Part shown: positions 23,263-35,145 of the stretch, piece by piece
Position numbering within the stretch: the stretch's first letter is position 1
Layout: each line of letters begins with the position of its first letter
Assembly: GCF_009730915.1 (NCBI RefSeq)
Contig: NC_052488.1
Location: forward strand, 17,106,305 to 17,170,304
DNA from: Dioscorea cayenensis subsp. rotundata
Lineage: Eukaryota > Streptophyta > Magnoliopsida > Dioscoreales > Dioscoreaceae
Length of the DNA: 64,000 nt
Direction of reading: 5' to 3'
Made by a program: the position numbers and the translations under genes
Notes under the pieces: generated by a model
What the model was told of the DNA's origin: nothing
The model's input: only the letters and a program-made list of their open reading frames with translations
Databases searched by the model: none

Positions 23263-24008
23263 GAACTATTTTGATCTATTTGCATTATTATAAAAGCCTG
23301 GTTTGATGTTTAACTTGTTTTATAATTTGGACCCCGAGTTCAATATTTCGTGGATTCGATGTTGAAAAGCCTAGTTGGGGTAAAAGGCTTTCTTGGCATT
23401 ATCTTTTGTTATTTTTATATCGATGATTACTGTTGTATATGATTATGTTCTAAACTATTTGTGTTATTAGTAAAACATTATTTGGATGATTTATATTGTG
23501 TATTTTGGTATATTCTTGTAGATTTGTGCTAACCCACTCACTGAGTGACCTAGGTTACTCACCTTTCTTTCCTCTTCCAAGGCTTTTGCAGGCAGTAGTG
23601 TGGCAGTGAAGCGGTGTACTGGGCATCCACTGTCTGTTTTCATTCATTTCTAAGTTCATGTATGTTATCCTTGAGCATTGTATGTTGTATTAGGGCATGG
23701 ATTCATTAGTATGTTTGAAAATCTTTATGCATGGTTTGTATGTTTGTCTAATCTCTTAGAAACTTCCTTGCAATTGTGATCAATACCTTTATTGAACTCT
23801 ATTATCAGGTCTTGTTGATGTTGCTTCCCCTGTACTTTTATTGTACACCTTGTTTGTAAATTCATATTCATGTGATTTTGGTTCAGGATTGTGAAACTCC
23901 ATGAATTTTGTCAGCCTTGTAGAAACCTGAGGGTTGAGTAGTGGGTATCCTTCCTTGGGTTGTTGCGGTGGTTGCTGCGTCTTAGGGCCCGTGGGTAGGG
24001 CCGTGATA
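21764..24008 (+). mobile_element. Solo LTR (family member 2), 5-bp TSD GTAAT
   Basis: A 2245-bp element starting TGTTATAATC and ending GCCGTGATA, flanked by identical GTAAT at 21759-21763 and 24009-24013. The last two bases are TA instead of CA, consistent with one C-to-T change. It shares motif order with the LTR at 9621: GGGTCACCACAC, CGCGACCAC, CACTCACTGAGT, GCAGGCAGTAG. A (TG)n run sits at 23221-23256. There is no internal region. Confidence 0.85.
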
Positions 24009-24013
24009 GTAAT

Positions 24014-26413
24014 CACAAGTAAAACCTTAAATTTTACACATGTTTCTACATGTTCATGATGACTTTATTTTTAACTATCATCACATACATACTAGAATTA
24101 GGCATTCGCATCCTAGTTATGTTACATTAGTCACGCAGTCTCAATGCTCACAATCAAACTTTTGTTTATAATGCAATATATAGGCTTAACTTGTTGAAAC
24201 ATATTTGAGTTCATTTGAATACTCAATCAAGAAACACTATTATTTCTTTAATTTGTTATCTGAAGTTTATGCTGATTTTTTTGTAATTTTATTTTATTGT
24301 TTGTTATACATCAATGTTGTTGTGAATATATTTTGGTTCTTTGTGCAGAAAACACATCGGTGTTGATGAAATATTGAAGGTGATAAGGGTAGGTCTAAGA
24401 AAGTGTCAAGATTTAGAGAAACAATAATTCCATAAATAATGCATGCAATACACCGTCAACCATATGCTCAACACATGCTTGAATGATGTGTGATGGTTGC
24501 CACCGTTAATGGTTTAATAATGTTGAGGGCATAGCATGACAAACACAAGATGCAATTTATGATGTGAATTACAACATCGAATTTTCATTGTCATCCTATC
24601 GAAATCTTCGAAAGATGATTTATTTACTTATATACCTATAAAAAGTTTTTGTATGAGTTCACTAATTGCTTTGGACAGGATCAAAAGGACGGATGGACCA
24701 AATCAAAATTCAAATAGATCTCAAATATGTACAGGAAAGCTCAGAAATGTATTTGTTTTTGGGCATATTGAATTTGGCTGAATGTGTGGCAACATTGATA
24801 CTGGTCTTTGTTCTTGCATGCATGTATGTATATATATGGTTTTATTTGTCTTTAAAACTTATAGGTTGCTTGAGATTCTCTTTAGAGAATGAATATTTTC
24901 TCTTATCGGTTCATTTGTTTGGAAACTGCCATTCGAATTACAGTTACTGTTACATTTGTACATAGTCGAATGAACAATACAGGTAAAGCAACTGAACCAT
25001 TGTAAAATGTCTTTTGTCCATGGATTGATAATGCTTGCAATGAACTAGCAAATCTTTTATTATAACAGATATTTTCAGAGTTTTATTTTTCATGAGAACA
25101 TTTCTCCCAACTCTAGAACACCTCCGATCATTAGCAGCAACACCCCTATGTTGAGAAATAAATAAACACAATGATTTACATGGTTCGCTCATTGTAGGGC
25201 TGCATCTAATGTCAAGCCAGAAACTTTAATCCATTATCAACAATGAGATTGCTACAATAAGAAAAATACAGCATTATCTCTCAACGAGAAATCATGCACA
25301 CCCACCAACAATCTCTCAAAATCCAAGTCCAAAATGCTTTTTCAACCACAAAATAACTCCCACATCTCTAAATTAGAGATATCAAACTTAAAGGTGAAGT
25401 AGAATATTGTAAGGAAGCCTACCAGATGACCAACAATAATATATTTTACAAGACAAGCCCATTATAAAACTTTCAAATGACACACAAAAGTCACAACATA
25501 ATAAAAACCAAGAAGGAATCATGCGTGGATAAAGCTTCCATGAATTTGAGATATTAACCAGGATGAAATACTAAAGAAAAATGCGATAGTAATAAGCTAG
25601 CAATGGATCAATATTCAGAAAGTGGTGCTCCCCATGGTGATGATGGTGTTGATGATGCTCCATCATTCTAATCCTAAATAACAAATTACAACCAAAGATT
25701 TATCAAAATTATTTTTTCCATGAAAGAACCAAAGAAAATTAACATATGCATCAACAAATCTTTTTTTTTTGGCACCAAAAGTAAATTTACCTTATGTAAG
25801 GTTGTCCATTCATTGCCTTCACTAGGGAAACCCAAAGAAGAACCATGATGTTGTACTCTATCAATTATATCAAGAAGTGAATAGCAACTTTCATTATGTT
25901 AGATGGATTTAAAAAAATATCTTGGAGATGAAAAATTGATTGGAAAATAAATCACTTAACCTTTCTACTTACCTTTGCAAAGATGTTGATGTTATAATTT
26001 TGGAAATCACATTTATCAACATGCATATTAAATGCATTTGGAAGAGAATTTGAACTCACCTAAATAAAAAAAATTTAAGGCATAATATTTACAAAAATAT
26101 TATGCAATAGCATAACAAATATTAATATTGATCGATCAAATATGGCATTACCACACTCTCTTGTGTGCAAAGGTCAACTTGCATATCATTTTGAACAAGT
26201 GTACTTTTTTTGTTTGAGCTTTCTACAAGAAATAACACTAAAGTTTAGGGCAAAAAATAATTATATGATTAATAAAAAATTAATATTAAAGAAAAGTATC
26301 TTTTTCTTATTTCCAATTATTATTTCTTCGACTTTTGACTTCTTTCTCTTTGATGGCGGTCGTCCCTTGCTTCGTACCGTTAAAAAGGATAGAAACCTTT
26401 TATTGGTTGTTGT
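24014..26413. other. Intergenic, no gene supported
   Basis: Open frames at 24666-24965 and 24950-25192 have no recognisable domain and no supporting splice context. A (GATGATGGT)-like trinucleotide stretch lies at about 25636-25665. The sequence at 25100-25400 looks like decayed transposon or UTR material, but I cannot name a family. Confidence 0.3.
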
Positions 26414-27190
26414 TTAGTGTTGCACATTATTTTCTTCCAATAACATTAGTGGTAGAACTTCATTGGATTGGCTCCCACAAGAATTTGCATTATTCATTAA
26501 CTCGTCAATTGTGACATTTACACATTTCATAAAAAATTCATACTTCTCCATAGATTCTGCCCCGATTTCAGCAGCTTTTGAAAAATGAGAACATAACTTA
26601 TTGTATCTCACATTTTGCTTAGTTTTATGTATATCATCGTAACAATTCATTATATACGTATGTCTGCGTTTGATGTCTTTTCTCCAACGTGGTAAAATAT
26701 ATCGAGGCGGAATTTCTTTCACATTCTTTTCAATAAAAACCTTGCATACGTGTCTACAAATAATTTCTTTGAACTCAAATAAACGACATGAGCAGTTAAT
26801 GTCAAATTCAACTTCAGTGTGATAAACCTTGAATACCACTTACTTTCTGAATGCATCTTCTTTTCCTTTGAGGATATCTGTCATTTGAAATGTACATATT
26901 GGTCCATCAAAGCTAATAAGAATAAGATTACAATATATCATTCCCCTTAACTCATCTTGAAGCAACTTAAAAATTCATTTGTATAGCATTCTTGTAGTTG
27001 CTTCTCAAAATAACAATTAATAATCATTGGAAAACATGAGTTGAATGAAGCAAAATTAGCTTTGTTTTCCTTCTCAATCTTACTTTCAAGGCATTATCAT
27101 ATTGCTCTACAAATTGCTTCAACAATGTTATTGGCCCAACATAACCATCAAAGAAAGTATTAATGCTTTCACTGCTTCGCAAATAGGATT
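26414..27190 (-). pseudogene. FAR1/FRS-type (MULE-derived) remnant
   Basis: On the minus strand, from 27190 down, the frames read SESINTFFDGYVGPITLLKQ, then FVEQYDNA, then after a frameshift QDELRGMIYCNLILISFDGP, an in-frame TAA near 26841, and finally a 141-residue frame. That last frame contains a SWIM zinc finger (its Cys16, Cys18, Cys28 and His30, CxCxnCxH) and IPPRYILPRWRKDIKRR, all hallmarks of FAR1/FHY3-related sequences and of the MULE transposases they derive from. The DNA-binding FAR1 domain and most of the DDE region are absent. The 5' end is cut where segmental repeat B starts (27195). Confidence 0.75.
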
Positions 27191-27194
27191 AAGG

Positions 27195-28848
27195 GAAGTT
27201 GGGTAAAATGGAATTAGGCTTTTAGAGTTTTAGTGATTGTAAAATAGTTCTTAGATTGAAAAGTTGGTTTATAGAATTGTTGTTAAGCCAGCTTTGATGT
27301 ATTAGCCAAATTATTAGGCCGTTTAGAAACAACATACTCAAATTTAGGTCATTTTTGCCAATTTAAAAAAGTAATGGCATTGTTGGGTGGTTAAGCTAGC
27401 TTTAAAAAGTATGTACTTGATTTTTCAGATAATTGTTTGAAACACACCTAAAGCAAAGTTTAGGGTTTTTTTGGTGTTGAAATTTATTTTGAATCCTTCA
27501 TTACTGTGAAATCTCCTAGATTTTTGACATATCCTTACTTTTTGTATGTCATCTTCAAAATGTATTTTAAAATCTTAAGGGTATTGGTTTAGCCTTGTGT
27601 GCCTCAGGGTTTGGTGGATATACATGTCATTTACTTCATGCTTGGCTTGAGGGTTGGGGTGTGATGGGACTAACATCTTGTTATTGTTGTTATTGAATCG
27701 CGTCTCATATTTAACGTAACATCAATAAAAAAGAAAAAAGAGAAATCATATTATATAAACAAAAATCATATACTGCATTAAACATGAGGCCCAGTTGGAA
27801 ATAACTTAATGGGCTGAGTCCAAACAGAATATAGGGTTATAATTTTTAAATGTTTTAAATTCAATTTGAACTGACTAATAATGAAGGTTGTTTTCATTAA
27901 AATAAATAAATAATAATAATAATAATGAAGGTCGCAGCTCAAATTGGCTAAAATTTAACTAAATTATGATTATTTTTCCAAATTTAAAGGTTTTAATTAT
28001 TATTAGACCGAATCGAGATGTTAATATATAAGTTGGAAAATGTAAGCAAAAATTTTTTTTAGAAAAAGTCTTTTTTTCGTGTTTTAAATTTAAAATCATT
28101 TTATTTTTTTTATGTGATTTTTTATGTTTTATTTTATTTATTATTTTTTATTTCAAATTCTTAAGAAACTCTATATAAATATAGATTATCAAAATTTTAT
28201 GGTTAAAATATCCTATCTCTTATTTGTTAGTTTTATGCAAATAAAATGTGTAAGGCTTAGAGTTAAGAGTAATAATATTGAAGTTTTTTTTATTATTCAT
28301 TTATTTATTTGTTTGATTATTTTAAATTTCAACTTTAACTATTTTTTAGTTAAATTTTAGCAATAAAGCAGCTCAGTAATTATCTATATATACTATTAAA
28401 ATAGATGTATAATATACTCCCAAAGTGTTTCAGGAAGCAAATTTAATTTTTTTGATTACATTTAAGTTTTATTTATATGATGTAGATGTATAATATGCTC
28501 CCAAAGTGTTTCAGGGAGCAAATTTAATTTTTTTTTATTACATTTAAGTTTTTATTTATATTATTTATAATATTAAAATTGAAAACTTTAATTGCATTTA
28601 TTTATTTGTATATTAAATGTCTATATGATCTTTGAAATACAAGAAATATAACCATTTCTATTGAATTATATCATTTTTTATATATGATATTACCTAAAAA
28701 CTTCTCACAAAATTTTAAAAACTCCAATGCGAAGCTGGGGAAAATGCCTAATAAAAATAATGAGTAATGAGTAATATTGTCTACATATCATGAATATTTT
28801 TGACGTCATTTTATATATGCCAAAATTTGTTAGCCCATGAAATGGTAT
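27195..28848 (+). repeat. Segmental duplication B (paired with 33903-35145)
   Basis: Starts GGGTAAAATGGAATTAGGCT and follows 33903 onwards in order: GTAAAATAGTTCTTAGATTG, AACTAACATCTTGTTATTG-type block, AAACAAAAATCATATACTGC and GCAATAAAGCAGCTCA, ending TTAGCCCATGAAATG. It is interrupted by the Helitron at 28383-28751 that the partner lacks, and is followed directly by segment A'. No coding frame is supported. Confidence 0.75.
28383..28751 (+). mobile_element. Non-autonomous Helitron with paralogous empty site
   Basis: A 369-bp element starting TCTATATATACTATTAAAAT and ending GGGGAAAATGCCTAA, that is TC...CTRR, with a GC-rich short-stem zone (CCAATGCGAAGCTGGGG) just before the end. It lies between host A (28382) and T (28752). 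The duplicate segment at 33903-35145 reads straight through this point (CTAATTATAAAAATAAT at about 35052-35068), which shows the empty site. Inside is a 90-bp direct duplication of the GATGTATAATATnCTCCCAA block. It is too short for a Rep/Hel protein. Confidence 0.85.
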
Positions 28849-30745
28849 TAGTTATATTTTAATTCAAGCCAAAATTTGAGTTATATATTTTAGATAAAAT
28901 TATTTTTATTTATTAAATTACGTTATTGAACTTGAGTTTGACACCATTTCAACGAGTTATTCTTATCTTAGAGGATATATAAAATAATTTTAAATTTAAT
29001 TTAAAAAAAATAGAACATGAACCAGTGCCATCATTCTCTTGCCATGACCTTTGTGGGACTCTAATTAATCACCTTCATTACTTTATTTTTTATGGAGATT
29101 GATTGATGTCTCTGCCCATCACTTCTGTTATTTCTACACCCTGATCATCCTTCATGTTAAGAAAGAAAAGTTCCAAATTTTCTCATTTTTTAAGACTTTT
29201 TAAAAATTAAAAATAAATCTACCAGAGGGACAAATAAGAGAAGCAGGTAATATATTTAACATAAGATATTATTATTCTATTGTCAAATATAACAAGACCT
29301 AACATACCTAGAATATCACATTTATCACACACACATATATATATACACACAAATATTTATGCGAATTGATAGTCCGAATTGATATTCATTTCAGTTCTAC
29401 ATCATTATTTTTCTCTCTCTTTTATAAAAAAAAATTAATTTATGTTTTATCATTTAAACTTTAGTATAAATAATAATCTGGAAACCTCTTTCTAGACCCT
29501 AAATTGTAAAGTGTAAACCTACGGGAATTTGCGGTTTACTTTTAAGTGTTTAAGGCTTAGGATTTAGGGTTTATATTTTTTGAATTTTAGGTATAAGATT
29601 TTATAATATTTGGGTTTAAGATTTTTGAGTATTAAGATTTAGAGTTTAGTATAAATCCCTAAACTTAAAAAATTATAAAACATTAAAAGTTTAGATTATA
29701 AAAGCAAATTAAATCCTATTTCTCAAAAAAATAAAAAAATAAAAAATAAAAAGTGATGTGGATGCTGACATGGATGCCAACTTAGTATCTAAGTCCAATT
29801 TATTCGTCCTAAATAACATTACTCACACATATATATAGTTTAAGTCATATGTAGACATTCTTATAACTTCGTACTAATTTATACAAATGATCAAAGTAAG
29901 AGAAAGCATGACAGCAAAGAGAGCGCATAAGAATAGGTTGGGTGAGGCCAGGGGTGATTATAATATATATATATATATAGTTTAAAAGAAGAACCATTGG
30001 ACGTTTAACCGTTGGATGTTAATCCAAACTATGCCGGGACGTCCATTGACACATTGTTAGCTAAAATCCCTAGAAGACGCAAGCTCGTGTGTGTGTGTAT
30101 ATATATATATATTCATATGGATTTTATAAGTTATCCCTTATCCGTTTCGCCACATGAAATAAAGAGTTATTAAACTAGGAGGGTGAGCTAACTCTTAAAA
30201 TCTGTTTTTAGTTCGAATTACAGACTAAAACTTATCAGCATAAAGTAAAAATTATTAGTAATCCCTAATCAGCCATATGACTGTGAATTCATCTCTCGGT
30301 CTTGCACAAACAGTTTGTTACACTATAGGAGTTGATTATACTTGAAGTTTGTTACTTTAACCATAAGGAGGATGTCAAAGGTAGGGCTAGTGATTGTAAT
30401 AAAATAATAATAATAATGTAACAATATTAGAAAAATGTGACTAAATCATTTTTTTTATAGAGAATTAAATATTTTGGTATAACACTTTATCGCACCCAAA
30501 ATGAAGTGGGGTAAATCTTAGCTAAACTTTGATATAGAAGAAATGCATTAAGAATTATATTAAAAAAAAATTTGAGAAAAAAAAATAGATAATAAAAAAA
30601 ATGCATTTCTTCAATCAATGTCACTTGTGTGGATATTAAGAGACCTAGCACAAAAAAGAAAAAATAATAATATTAATAATATTAATAATAAAACCATTAA
30701 TTAATAGGGTGATAAATATCTAGTTGCCTTTGGGTTGTAGCTTTT
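28849..30745 (+). repeat. Segmental duplication A' (paired with 19205-20640)
   Basis: A longer copy of segment A. Relative to A it has extra DNA at about 29830-30110, which includes (TA)n and (GT)n runs and a CCGTTGGATG-type motif like that of the palindrome-ended MITE. It keeps a more complete plastid rrn16 fragment. It joins segment B with no gap, so B-A' may be the ancestral order. Confidence 0.75.
30131..30535 (+). pseudogene. Decayed plastid rrn16 3' end plus spacer (NUPT), copy 2
   Basis: More complete than copy 1. Landmarks in plastid order are GGAGGGTGAGCTAAC, TAGTTCGAATTACAGACT, ATTAGTAATC, AATCAGCCATATGACTGTGA, CGGTCTTGCACAAACAG (compare the 16S CCTTGTACACACCG region), GTTACACTATAGGAG, TTACTTTAACCATAAGGAGG, GGTAGGGCTAGTGATTG, and then the rrn16-trnI spacer motifs TATTTTGGTATA and CGCACCCAAAATGAAG. 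Transitions dominate the differences. It has no function as rRNA. Confidence 0.75.
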
Positions 30746-31254
30746 GTACATATGAAGGCAAACAAAGTCTTACAAAAGAACAGGCGAGTGTGTAATAAAA
30801 AAAAAGATAAGTTGTCTAACTACCAAGTAAAATATGGACTTTTTTTTTTTAATTTATCAATATCCCTTTGAAATTATTTAATCACGTGCATCAGATATAT
30901 ATATATATATATAATTTGTCAACCCCTGAAAAAGCAATGAAAATACTCATCACCACCTCTTTTAATTTTAATTATTTTACTTGCAGTCCTTAGAATAATT
31001 TTTGCGGTCTTTAGAATAATTTTTGATGTTTTAACATGAAAAATAATTATTTATTCACTTATTTCATGGCTTATTTTAAAAAAATGTTTTTGTTTTTTTA
31101 TAATGCTCATATTTAATCAAATATATTATAAAAAAAATTTCGTATAGACAAAGGATAAAAAAGTTATTTTTAACAAATTAAAAAAAATAACACATGAAAT
31201 AAAATTAGAGAGGTGACAACTAATTTCTTAAAGAGTAAGAGGGTGGCAAATAAT
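30746..31254. other. AT-rich intergenic stretch
   Basis: Contains a (TA)n run at 30895-30914 and a CTTTAGAATAATTTTTG duplication near 30990-31025. No gene or defined element is seen. Confidence 0.35.
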
Positions 31255-31257
31255 TTA

Positions 31258-32131
31258 GGCTGTGTTTAATTGGCAATATGGAAAATAGCTGGAAAAGAAA
31301 ATTTTTCCACAGAATATTTTTCCATGGAAAAATTTTACATGGAAAATAAAAAAAAAGTCGTTTGATTGGCATTATTTTCTAGCTAGAAAATCAAAAAAAT
31401 TTCATAGAAAATTTAGATTTTGTTGTTTGATTGATTTTATTTTTCACGGAAAATGAAACATTTTTCATGGAAAAAACTTCATTTGTTGTTTGATTACATC
31501 AATTTTCCTTGGAAAAAGTCACATTTTCCATGGAAATTTTTTAAAAAATTATTAAAATTATAAACAGCGCTACGTGGAATTGAATCTTACCATCAAAATG
31601 CCGCCGGATCTGTTCACTGATCTAGATAAATTTATTTAAAGTATTATCAAGTTATATAATTTATCTTTTTTTTAAAAAATTTAAAAGAAAAGAAAAAACT
31701 TTTCTTTAAAATTTTTAAAAGAAAAGTTATTTTAAGTAGAATTGAATTTTACCATCAAAACATCGCGGGATCTGTTCACTAATCTGGATAAATTTATTTA
31801 AAATATTATCAAATTATATAATTTATCTATTTTTTAAAAAAATTTGAAAGAAAAGAAAAAACTTTTCTTTTAAATTTTTTTTAAAAAAGTTATTTTAAAT
31901 ATTTCAATCCCACGTTATTTTTCACATAGCCCCTTACGTTTTCCCTAGAAAACTTTTCCCAGGGTGGAGGCAGGAAAAATTTTCTACTGATTTGAGGGAA
32001 AATAGGGTCACGTGACAAAGTTTGTGGAAAAATTTTTCACGGAAAATTTTGGCAAACAAACAGTCTATTTAGCTGGAACATGACTCGTAAAAAATTTTTC
32101 CAAGGAAAAAAAGGGCAATCAAAACATAGCC
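31258..32131. mobile_element. Tourist-like (PIF/Harbinger) element, TSD TTA
   Basis: An 874-bp element with inverted ends GGCTGTGTTTAATTGGC and rc GGCTATGTTTTGATTGCC, flanked by TTA at 31255-31257 and 32132-32134, the usual PIF/Harbinger target. The interior contains many copies of TTTTCCAyGGAAAA in both orientations and a direct repeat of about 170 bp (GAATCTTACCATCAAAAtGCCGCCGGATCTGTTCACTGAT type, at 31577 and 31744). There is no transposase. Confidence 0.75.
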
Positions 32132-32134
32132 TTA

Positions 32135-32763
32135 GTATTTTTCATCGGTAAAAAATCTCCCTTTCATACATGAAAAAATAACATAACCTCTAATAAATAA
32201 AATGACAACTGTATTATTCTTCTATATATATATATATATATTAAATATAACTCCACAATGCTTTTAAAACCTACCCTAAAGCATAAATATAATTATAAAT
32301 AATGCCATCCTAAATTTAATCAAGATTCATGCTCTTCGTTGAGACGTTAACTAAGAATTTTTTAAATTAATTGAGTTTTACTCTTAGAAAATTAACTATA
32401 GAGTAATATATATCAAGATTGTTGAAGGAGAAGTCTAGGGATAGGATAAAAAAAGATTTACACATGGTTTATATTGATTTTGAAAAATATACAATAAAAT
32501 ACATAGGGAAGTCCTTGAGTACGTTTATAAAAGAAGAAGATTATTACTAGGTACATGTATCTAATAGAGGGCATGTATGATATATAGCTTTCTCAAAGCA
32601 TTAGAACGGTAAAGAAACAAACTGGAGTTCTCCATTATTATAAATCTACATTAAAATCCAGCATTAAATTTGCACCCGTTTGCTTTAGTCATAGAATAAC
32701 TAATTAAGCATATTCAAGATCAAATCTTTTTAGTACATGTTTTTCGCCAATGAAGTAGTCTTA
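32135..32763. other. AT-rich intergenic stretch
   Basis: A TA run at 32223-32240 and no coding frame or recognisable element. It ends at the target site of the following hAT element. Confidence 0.35.
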
Positions 32764-32771
32764 GTTGATGG

Positions 32772-33674
32772 TAGGAATGGGGGCGGGCGGGGCGGGGAAT
32801 GGGATCCCCGTCCCCATCCCCTGCTCCACTGGGCGGAGATTCCCGGTTAAAAATTCCCCTGAGGAAAAAATCCTCCCCAGCTCACTCCCTGCGGGGATCC
32901 CTGCCCCATGGGAATCCTCACCAGCTAAAACATTAATATAAAAAAATTTTCTATAAATAACTATAATATTTCTAATGCGATTTATGTTACATGCTTAAAA
33001 GATGTTATATACTAATTGAAAAATAAAAAAATATAATGTATGATGAAAAAAATCTGCAGACAAATGGATATTTGAATAAAAAAATATAATGCTTATATGT
33101 AGCAATACCTGGATATTTGAATAAAAAAGATCTAGACAAATTACAATTACCTAATTATCCAATTCATTTAAATTAAATAAATAATTAGTTTTTTTATGAA
33201 TATTAGAAATTTGAAAAATTAGAAGTTTGAATTTTAATTTTGTAGATATATTATATAATAATTTTATTAAAATAATTTAAGATTTTATTAAATAAATATG
33301 TTTTAATGAAATATATAAATTTAAATAGTTAATAAGTTGTATGAAATAATTGTGAGTTACATAATAATAACTAAAAATATTAACAAATAAATATTTATTG
33401 ATTATATATATATATAATATTATGTTAATGTTGAAATAATCTTTAATAAATATATTAAAAATATATAATATATTCTTTTGGGGAATCCCCGCTGGGAGCG
33501 GGGCTGGGATCCCCGTGGGGCGGGGAGACCATTCTCCGCCCCCGCCCCACCCCGCTAGGCAGGGAGGAATTTTTCCCCGCTCCCCGCCCCGCGGGGGATG
33601 TTTCGCGGAATCCCCGCCCCGTCGGGGCGGGGTTCCGCGGGAAACGGGGATTCCCCGCCCCACCCCCATTCCTA
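32772..33674. mobile_element. hAT-type MITE with G/C-run ends, TSD GTTGATGG
   Basis: A 903-bp element with ends TAGGAATGGGGGCGG and rc(CCCCACCCCCATTCCTA), flanked by GTTGATGG at 32764-32771 and 33675-33682. The 8-bp target duplication and TAG-starting inverted repeat fit hAT. Both ends carry arrays of GGGGCGGGGA/GGGGATCCCCG words, while the 500-bp core is almost pure AT. The Gly/Pro/Arg-rich open frame at 33277-33669 is a by-product of the GC-rich end. Confidence 0.85.
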
Positions 33675-33902
33675 GTTGATGGAGATGTGGACTAACACTT
33701 TAGAAACTAAGAGTTTCAAATTAAATAGAGTAAAAATGGAATTTCTGAAATGTAACTTCAATGCTAAGGTCAGGAGAAACAAGGGAGGGGATATGATCTA
33801 TAATATTAAAACTGCTAAAAGTAGAGATTTTATTAAGTAGACTCTATAATCCAAATAACATGAAGCTTATAGAATATGTCACAAATATGATTAAGATAAG
33901 TT

Positions 33903-35145
33903 AGGCAAAATGGAATTAGGCTTTTGGAGTTTTAGTGATTGTAAAATAGTTCTTAGATTGAAAAGTTAGTTTATAGAATTGTTATTAAACCAGCTTTGAT
34001 ATATTAGCCAAATTATTAGGCTGTTAAGAAACAACATAATCAAATTTAGACCTTTTTTGCAGATTAAAAAAAGTAATGGCATTGTTGGGCGGTTAAGCTA
34101 GCTTCAAAAAGTATGTACTTGATTTTGCAGATAATTGTTTGAAACACGCTCAAAGCAAAGTTTAGGGTTTTTTTGGTGTTGAAATTTATTTTGAATACTT
34201 CGTTACTATGAAATCTCTCGGACTTTTAACATATCCTTATTTTTTGTATGTCATTTTCAAAATGTATTTTAAAATCTTCAAGGTATTGGTTTATCTTTGT
34301 GTGTCTCAGGGTTTGATGGATATACATATCATTTACTTCATGCTTGGCCCGAGGGTTGGGATGTGATGGGACTAACATCTTGTTATTGTTATTATTGAAT
34401 AACATCTCAAATTTAACCTAACATCAATAAAAAAGGGGGAAATCATATTATATAAACAAAAATCATATACTGCATTAAACTTGAGCCCAGTTGGAAAGAA
34501 CTTAATGGGCTGGTCCCAAATAGAATTATAGGATTATAATTTTCAAATGTTTTAAATTAATTTGAACTTACTAATAATGAAGGTTGCAGCTCAAATTGGC
34601 TAAAATTTAACTAAATTATGATTTATTTTTTTTCAAATTTAAAGGTTTTAATTATTATTATTATTAGACCGAATCGGGATGTTAATATATACTTTGTTGA
34701 TTTGGAAAATGTAAGAAAATAAATAAATAAAGTCTTTTTCGGATTTTAAATTTAAAATCATTTGACTTTTTAATGTGATTTTTTCTGTTTTATTTTATTT
34801 ATTATTTTTTTATTTCAAATACTTATGAAACTCTATGTAAATATAGATTATCAAAATTTTATGGTAAAATATCTTATCTCTTATTTGTTAGTTTTATGCA
34901 AATATAATGCATAAGGGTTAGAGTTGAGAGTAATAATATTGATGCTTTTTATTTATTATTCATTTATTTATTTATTTGATTATTTATAATTTCAACTTTA
35001 AGTAGCACTTAATTATTTTTTAGTCAAATTTTAGCAATAAAGCAGCTCACTAATTATAAAAATAATAAGTAATGAGTAATAGTTTACATATGAAAAATTT
35101 TAACGTCATTTATATATATGCCAAAATTTGTTAGCCCATGAAATG
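33903..35145 (+). repeat. Segmental duplication B' (Helitron-free partner of 27195-28848)
   Basis: Matches segment B in order but lacks the Helitron, and diverges after TTAGCCCATGAAATG at about 35145, exactly where B joins A'. It is useful as the pre-insertion state. No open frame is supported. Confidence 0.75.

Noticed and set aside
24666..24965. 99-codon open frame with a hydrophobic stretch
   Set aside because: It has no recognisable domain, no promoter or splice evidence, and an AT-driven hydrophobic composition typical of intergenic DNA here.
33277..33669. 130-codon Gly/Pro/Arg-rich open frame
   Set aside because: It is formed by the GC-rich end of the hAT element and its AT core. It has no start context and no similarity to a protein family.
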